From positions 1 to 64,000 of the forward strand of contig JAUIDE010000004.1 in NCBI GenBank assembly GCA_030429105.1: DNA of 64,000 bases, given 5' to 3'. The translations under genes and the position numbers were made by a program. Source of the DNA: Alphaproteobacteria bacterium (GTDB taxonomy: Bacteria; Pseudomonadota; Alphaproteobacteria; Rhodobacterales; Rhodobacteraceae). A model generated the notes under the pieces. It searched no databases. It worked only from the letters and a program-made list of their open reading frames with translations, and was not told the origin of the DNA. Of the stretch, positions 60,404 to 64,000 are shown one piece after another. Numbering within the stretch: the stretch's first letter is position 1; every line of letters begins with the position of its first letter.

Positions 60404-61432
60404 TCACGCCACCTTCACCACCGCCTTGCCGAAATTCGAGCCCGTCATCAGCGAGAGGAACGCCGCCGGCGCGTTCTCCAGACCCTCCGTCACCGTCTCC
60501 CGCGTCGTGATCTCGCCGGCTGCGACGAGGGGGGCGATTTCCTTCAGGAACTCGCCCTGCTTCTCTGCATGATCAAAGACGATGAAGCCGCGGACGGAGA
60601 TGCGCTTCGTCAGCACCGCGCGCCAGAAGCCGGGGAACCGGTCCGGCCCCTCGGGCGCCTCCGTGGCGTTGTAGACGCTGATCATGCCGCAGACCGGGAT
60701 GCGCGAGAAATCGTTCAGGAGCGGAAACACGGCGTCGAAGGTCACGCCCGCGACATTCTCGAAATAGATGTCGATCCCGTTCGGGCAGGCTTCCCTGAGC
60801 TTCGCCTTGAGCTCCGGGTCCTTGTGGTCGACGCAGGCGTCGCAGCCCAGAACCTCCACCGCATAGGCGCATTTCTCCGCCCCGCCCGCGACGCCTACGA
60901 CTCGGAGCCCCTTCCGCTTCGCCATCTGGCAGACCATCGCGCCCACCGCGCCGGTGGCGGCGGAGACGACGATCGTCTCCCCCTCCACGGGCCGCCCGTG
61001 GATGTTGAGGCCGACCCAGGCGGTGAAGCCCGGCATCCCCAGCGCGCCGATGGAGAGCGAGGGCGAAAGCGTCTTCCCCCAGCCGAGCGCCGGGTCGAGC
61101 TTCGTGAGCCCCTCGCCCGAATGGCCCTGCTCATGCGCCCAGTTCATGATCCCCATGACGAGCGAGCCGACCGGGAACTTCGCGTTGTCGCTTTCCGTCA
61201 CCTCGGCCACGCCGCCCGAATAGATCGGCTTCCCAGGCTCGAAGGGCTGCGCGTAGGATTTCGCCTGGGACATGCGGCCGCGGAGATAGGGGTCGACCGA
61301 CAGCCAGAGCAGCTTCAGCGCGACGCCCCCGGCCGGGGCCTTCGCCGGCGCGGCGTCGCGGATCGCGAACGTGTCGCTCGTCGGCATCCCGACGGGGTAG
61401 GCGCTCAGCAGTATTTCCTTCGATGCGGTCAT
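60404..61432 (-). CDS. NADP-dependent oxidoreductase, zinc-independent MDR family
   Basis: A 342-residue medium-chain reductase of the leukotriene B4 dehydrogenase/prostaglandin reductase type. The nucleotide loop is VSAATGAVGAMVCQMAKRKG, followed by CDACVDHKDPELKAKLREACPNGIDIYFENVAG, which is the hallmark of this branch; zinc ligands are absent. Such enzymes reduce alpha,beta-unsaturated carbonyls. It is divergent from an SDR/acyl-CoA dehydrogenase/kinase run across 156 bases, so it may belong to the same lipid-related regulon. Confidence 0.93.
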   Translation of the reverse strand: MTASKEILLSAYPVGMPTSDTFAIRDAAPAKAPAGGVALKLLWLSVDPYLRGRMSQAKSYAQPFEPGKPIYSGGVAEVTESDNAKFPVGSLVMGIMNWAHEQGHSGEGLTKLDPALGWGKTLSPSLSIGALGMPGFTAWVGLNIHGRPVEGETIVVSAATGAVGAMVCQMAKRKGLRVVGVAGGAEKCAYAVEVLGCDACVDHKDPELKAKLREACPNGIDIYFENVAGVTFDAVFPLLNDFSRIPVCGMISVYNATEAPEGPDRFPGFWRAVLTKRISVRGFIVFDHAEKQGEFLKEIAPLVAAGEITTRETVTEGLENAPAAFLSLMTGSNFGKAVVKVA

Positions 61433-61588
61433 GGTTCGGTCTCCTCCGGTTTGGCGCGGACCCTATCCCGGCGGCGCCGGCCCCGCCATAGTGACGCTAG
61501 GGAAGACCGGCCATGCGCGCGAGGGGGCTTGCGCCGCGCCGTCCGGCGGCTAGGGTTCCGCCAAACACGAAAAAGGGGAAGGGGACGC

Positions 61589-62398
61589 ATGGGCGCGCTC
61601 GACGATCTGTTCAGCCTCGCCGGGAAGACCGCGCTAGTCACCGGCGGCGCGACGGGCATCGGGCGAATGGCGGCGACGGGCCTCGCCGGCGCCGGCGCGC
61701 GCGTCCTCATCGCCTCCCGCAAGGCGGAGATGTGCGAGACGACGGCGAGGGAGATCAACGAACTCGGCCTTCCCGGCTCCGTCGAGGGCTTCGCCGGCGA
61801 CGTGGGAACCGAGGAGGGCTGCGCCGCGCTCGCTGCCGAGGTCGCGGCGCGAACCGGGAAACTCCACATTTTGATGAACAACGCCGGCCTCACCTGGGGC
61901 AAGCCCTATGGCGAGTTTCCCTTCTCCGCCTGGGAGAAGGTGATGCGGGTCAACGTCTCCGGCCTCTTCCACCTCACGCAGCTTCTCACCCCGCTCCTCG
62001 AGAAGACCGCGACGCTGGAGGACCCGGCGCGCATTATCAACGTCGGCTCGGTCATGGGGACGGCGCCGATCGGCGTCGGCGCCTATTCCTATTCCGCCTC
62101 CAAGGGCGCGGTTCATCACCTGACGAAGATCCTCGCCACCGAGCTGGCGGAGAAGCGGATCACCGTGAACGCCATCGCCCCCGGCCCCTTCCAGTCCAAC
62201 ATGACGGCCTTCGCGACGGCGGACGCCGAGAACCGGGACCGTATCGGGGCCAAGACCCCGCTGGGCCGCATCGGCATGCCGGACGACATCGCCGGGCTGA
62301 TGGTGTTCCTGAGCGCGAAGGCCGGCGCCTATGTGACCGGCGCGATCATACCCGTTGACGGCGGCATCCATGTCGAAACCGTCAAGGACCTTTTCTGA
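61589..62398 (+). CDS. SDR family oxidoreductase
   Basis: A 269-residue short-chain dehydrogenase. The nucleotide motif is VTGGATGIGRMAA, NNAG is present in ILMNNAGLTWG, and the catalytic set is S in INVGSVMGTAPIG with YSYSASKG (Tyr and Lys). The end IPVDGGIHVETVKDLF is standard. AAGGGGAAGGGG precedes the ATG at 61589. It begins a run with an acyl-CoA dehydrogenase and a kinase, so a 3-hydroxyacyl-CoA or hydroxy-acid substrate is plausible. Confidence 0.93.
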   Translation: MGALDDLFSLAGKTALVTGGATGIGRMAATGLAGAGARVLIASRKAEMCETTAREINELGLPGSVEGFAGDVGTEEGCAALAAEVAARTGKLHILMNNAGLTWGKPYGEFPFSAWEKVMRVNVSGLFHLTQLLTPLLEKTATLEDPARIINVGSVMGTAPIGVGAYSYSASKGAVHHLTKILATELAEKRITVNAIAPGPFQSNMTAFATADAENRDRIGAKTPLGRIGMPDDIAGLMVFLSAKAGAYVTGAIIPVDGGIHVETVKDLF

Positions 62399-62411
62399 GG
62401 AGACGACGACG

Positions 62412-63650
62412 ATGATGAACCTGGACGTGAGCGACAAGGTCCGCCCGCTGCTCGACGCCGTGTCGAAGATGCTGGTGGAGAAGGTCTATCCGGTGGAGGC
62501 CGAGTTCGAAGAGGAGATCGGCAAGCACCCGAAGGGCCGCTTCCATCACACCGACCGGCAGCTCGAAATCCTCGACGGCCTGAAGGCCGAGGCGAAGTCG
62601 CGCGGGCTCTGGAACTTCTGGCTCACGGATTCGGATCGCGGCTACGGCCTCAACACGGTCGAATACGCGCATCTCGCCGCGGAGATGGGCAAGTCGAAAC
62701 TCGGGCCCGAGACGTTCAACTGCTCCGCGCCGGACACCGGCAACATGGAAGTGCTGGAGCGCTACGGCACCGAGAAGATGAAGAAGGACTGGCTCGAAGA
62801 CCTCATGGAGGGAAAGATCCGCTCCGCCTATCTGATGACGGAGCCGCAGGTCGCCTCCTCCGACGCCACGAACATCTCCATGTCCGCCGTCCGCGAGGGC
62901 GACGAATGGGTGCTGAACGGGGAGAAGTGGTGGGCCTCCGGCGCCGGCGACCCGCGCTGCAAGGTCTATATCGTGATGACCTGCACGGACCCGGACAACG
63001 AGAACAAGCATCGCCGCCATTCGATGATCCTCGTCCCCGCCGGCACGCCGGGCGTTGAGATTCTCCGCCCGATGCAGGTCTTCGGGCAGGATGACGCGCC
63101 GCATGGCCACATGCACATGCGCTTCACCAATGTCCGCGTGCCTTACGAGAACCTGATCCTCGGGGAGGGCAGGGGCTTCGAGGTCTCCCAGGGCCGCCTC
63201 GGGCCGGGCCGCATCCACCACGCGATGCGCGCCATCGGCGCGGCGGAGCGGGCGCTCGAGTCGATGTGCCGGCGCGCCCTCTCCCGCACCGCCTTCGGCA
63301 AGAAGCTCGCGGACCTTGGCGCGAACCATGACATCATCGCCGAGTGCAGGATGGAGATCGACATGGCGCGGCTCCTCTGCCTCCAGACCTGCCACATGAT
63401 GGACACGATCGGGAACCGCGCGGCCGCGCCGTGGATCAGCAAGATCAAGGTCATCGCCCCCCGCGTCTCGCTGAAGGTGATCGACGAGGCGATCCAGATG
63501 CATGGCGGCATGGGCGTGAGCCAGGACACGCATCTGGCGGACGCCTGGATTCACCAGCGCACGCTTCGCCTCGCCGACGGGCCGGACGCGGTGCACCGCC
63601 GCGTCATCGCCCGCGACGAGCTCAAGAAATACACCAACGAAGCGGTCTGA
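62412..63650 (+). CDS. Acyl-CoA dehydrogenase, ACAD10/11-like
   Basis: A 412-residue flavin-dependent acyl-CoA dehydrogenase. Blocks such as YAHLAAEMGKSKLGPETFNCSAPDTGNMEVLERYGTE, YLMTEPQVASSDATNI and the C-terminal QMHGGMGVSQDTHLADAWIHQRTLRLADGPDAVH place it in the ACAD10/ACAD11 group. Two start codons lie next to each other (62412 and 62415). It is followed five bases later by an APH-family kinase gene; in mammalian ACAD10/11 the two domains are fused and act on 4-hydroxy fatty acids through a phosphorylated intermediate. Confidence 0.94.
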   Translation: MMNLDVSDKVRPLLDAVSKMLVEKVYPVEAEFEEEIGKHPKGRFHHTDRQLEILDGLKAEAKSRGLWNFWLTDSDRGYGLNTVEYAHLAAEMGKSKLGPETFNCSAPDTGNMEVLERYGTEKMKKDWLEDLMEGKIRSAYLMTEPQVASSDATNISMSAVREGDEWVLNGEKWWASGAGDPRCKVYIVMTCTDPDNENKHRRHSMILVPAGTPGVEILRPMQVFGQDDAPHGHMHMRFTNVRVPYENLILGEGRGFEVSQGRLGPGRIHHAMRAIGAAERALESMCRRALSRTAFGKKLADLGANHDIIAECRMEIDMARLLCLQTCHMMDTIGNRAAAPWISKIKVIAPRVSLKVIDEAIQMHGGMGVSQDTHLADAWIHQRTLRLADGPDAVHRRVIARDELKKYTNEAV

Positions 63651-63654
63651 TCCG

Positions 63655-64000
63655 ATGTCGGAGGCGGCCCACGCGGCGGCGCGGATCGACCTGGAGGCGG
63701 TGGAGAAATATCTCTCCGCCGCGCTCCCCGGCTTCCGCGGCCCGCTGACGGCGGAGAAGACGCCCACCGGGCAGTCCAACCCGACCTTCATCCTCAAGGC
63801 CGGCTCCGGCGAATACGTGCTCCGGCGGAAGCCGCCGGGGCCGCTCCTCAAGTCCGCGCATCAGGTGGACCGGGAGTTCCGCGTGATGCGCGCGCTGAAG
63901 GAGACGGACGTGCCCGTGCCGGAGGCGCTCGTCCTCTGCGAGGACGAAAGCGTTGTCGGCACGATGTTCTACGTGATGAACCGGGTGCCCGGGCGGATCA
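63655..64000 (+). CDS. Phosphotransferase (APH family), 3'-truncated
   Basis: The first 115 residues of an APH/choline-kinase-fold phosphotransferase; the frame is open to the window edge. It begins MSEAAHAAARIDLEAVEKYL, has the GQSNPTFIL nucleotide loop, YVLRRKPPGPLLKSAHQVDREFRVMRAL and a P-V-P-E-A segment, all of which match the kinase domain that accompanies ACAD10/11-type dehydrogenases. The catalytic HxDxxxxN and DxD motifs lie beyond the window. Its position five bases after the dehydrogenase strongly implies a joint pathway, possibly phosphorylation of a 4-hydroxyacyl-CoA. Confidence 0.85.
   Translation, partial: MSEAAHAAARIDLEAVEKYLSAALPGFRGPLTAEKTPTGQSNPTFILKAGSGEYVLRRKPPGPLLKSAHQVDREFRVMRALKETDVPVPEALVLCEDESVVGTMFYVMNRVPGRI

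Noticed and set aside
1-64000. CRISPR arrays, insertion sequences, tRNA or rRNA genes
   Set aside because: No regularly spaced repeats, no transposase-like products, no terminal inverted repeats and no tRNA-like cloverleaf segments were noticed in the intergenic regions.

Overview
The window reads as a gene-dense, roughly 70% GC chromosomal segment of an alphaproteobacterium, most likely of the order Rhodobacterales. The reasons are gene order and family type: ctaB-coxF-ctaG-ctaE-SURF1 (aa3 oxidase assembly), ubiA divergent from rsmE-(membrane protein)-gshA with a plant-type glutamate-cysteine ligase, and a Flp/Tad pilus locus whose CpaD position holds an OmpA-like lipoprotein and whose pilin has a Gly/Ala-rich tail. 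No rRNA, tRNA, insertion sequence, prophage or CRISPR array was found. Genes are tightly packed, with many ATGA/TGATG overlaps. The genus cannot be fixed from the sequence alone.

Layout. 1-3033: cytochrome c oxidase assembly operon, entering through a truncated ctaB. 3089-9680: M20 amidohydrolase, GNAT, class II aldolase-like protein, YgfZ, AraC-Ada fusion, and a secreted endonuclease/phosphatase-fold protein with a membrane protein. 9773-18496: leuD, a TrmA/RumA-type methyltransferase, OmpA-like protein, AhpD-like protein, the dapA-smpB-GNAT run, and an old-yellow-enzyme/enoyl-CoA hydratase pair facing a LysR regulator. 18504-24731: DUF167, YggT, argE followed by two tandem M20 hydrolases, histidine phosphatase, hotdog thioesterase, ferredoxin-NADP reductase. 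25006-32977: gshA, rsmE, ubiA, serine/threonine dehydratase-like enzyme, SMR efflux protein, prs, HCCA isomerase-like protein, alpha/beta hydrolase.

33072-40993 is a catabolic island: a complete TRAP transporter (DctQ, DctM, Tat-exported DctP), a glutamine-synthetase-like ligase, an aldehyde dehydrogenase and an iron-dependent alcohol dehydrogenase, followed by a Tat-exported beta-lactamase-fold hydrolase. The enzyme set would suit gamma-glutamylation of an amine or amino alcohol followed by two oxidations; the substrate is unknown. 40990-45782 holds a family 5 uracil-DNA glycosylase, a NYN protein, folK, a methyltransferase, and the two 3-oxoacid CoA-transferase subunits separated by a small membrane protein gene.

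47583-59996 is a complete tad locus on the plus strand: flp, cpaB, cpaC, OmpA-like lipoprotein, two TadE-type pseudopilins, cpaE, cpaF, tadB, tadC, two TPR lipoproteins, the CpaA prepilin peptidase, and a winged-helix/AAA+ ATPase of unclear role. Divergent from it is a lytic transglycosylase made of two tandem SLT units, the second degenerate. The last part (60404-64000) has a zinc-independent MDR reductase facing an SDR, an ACAD10/11-like acyl-CoA dehydrogenase and a truncated APH-family kinase, an arrangement like the 4-hydroxyacyl-CoA phosphorylation route. The most attractive candidates for new biology are the AAA+ ATPase of the tad locus, the duplicated transglycosylase beside it, and the TRAP/ligase/dehydrogenase island.
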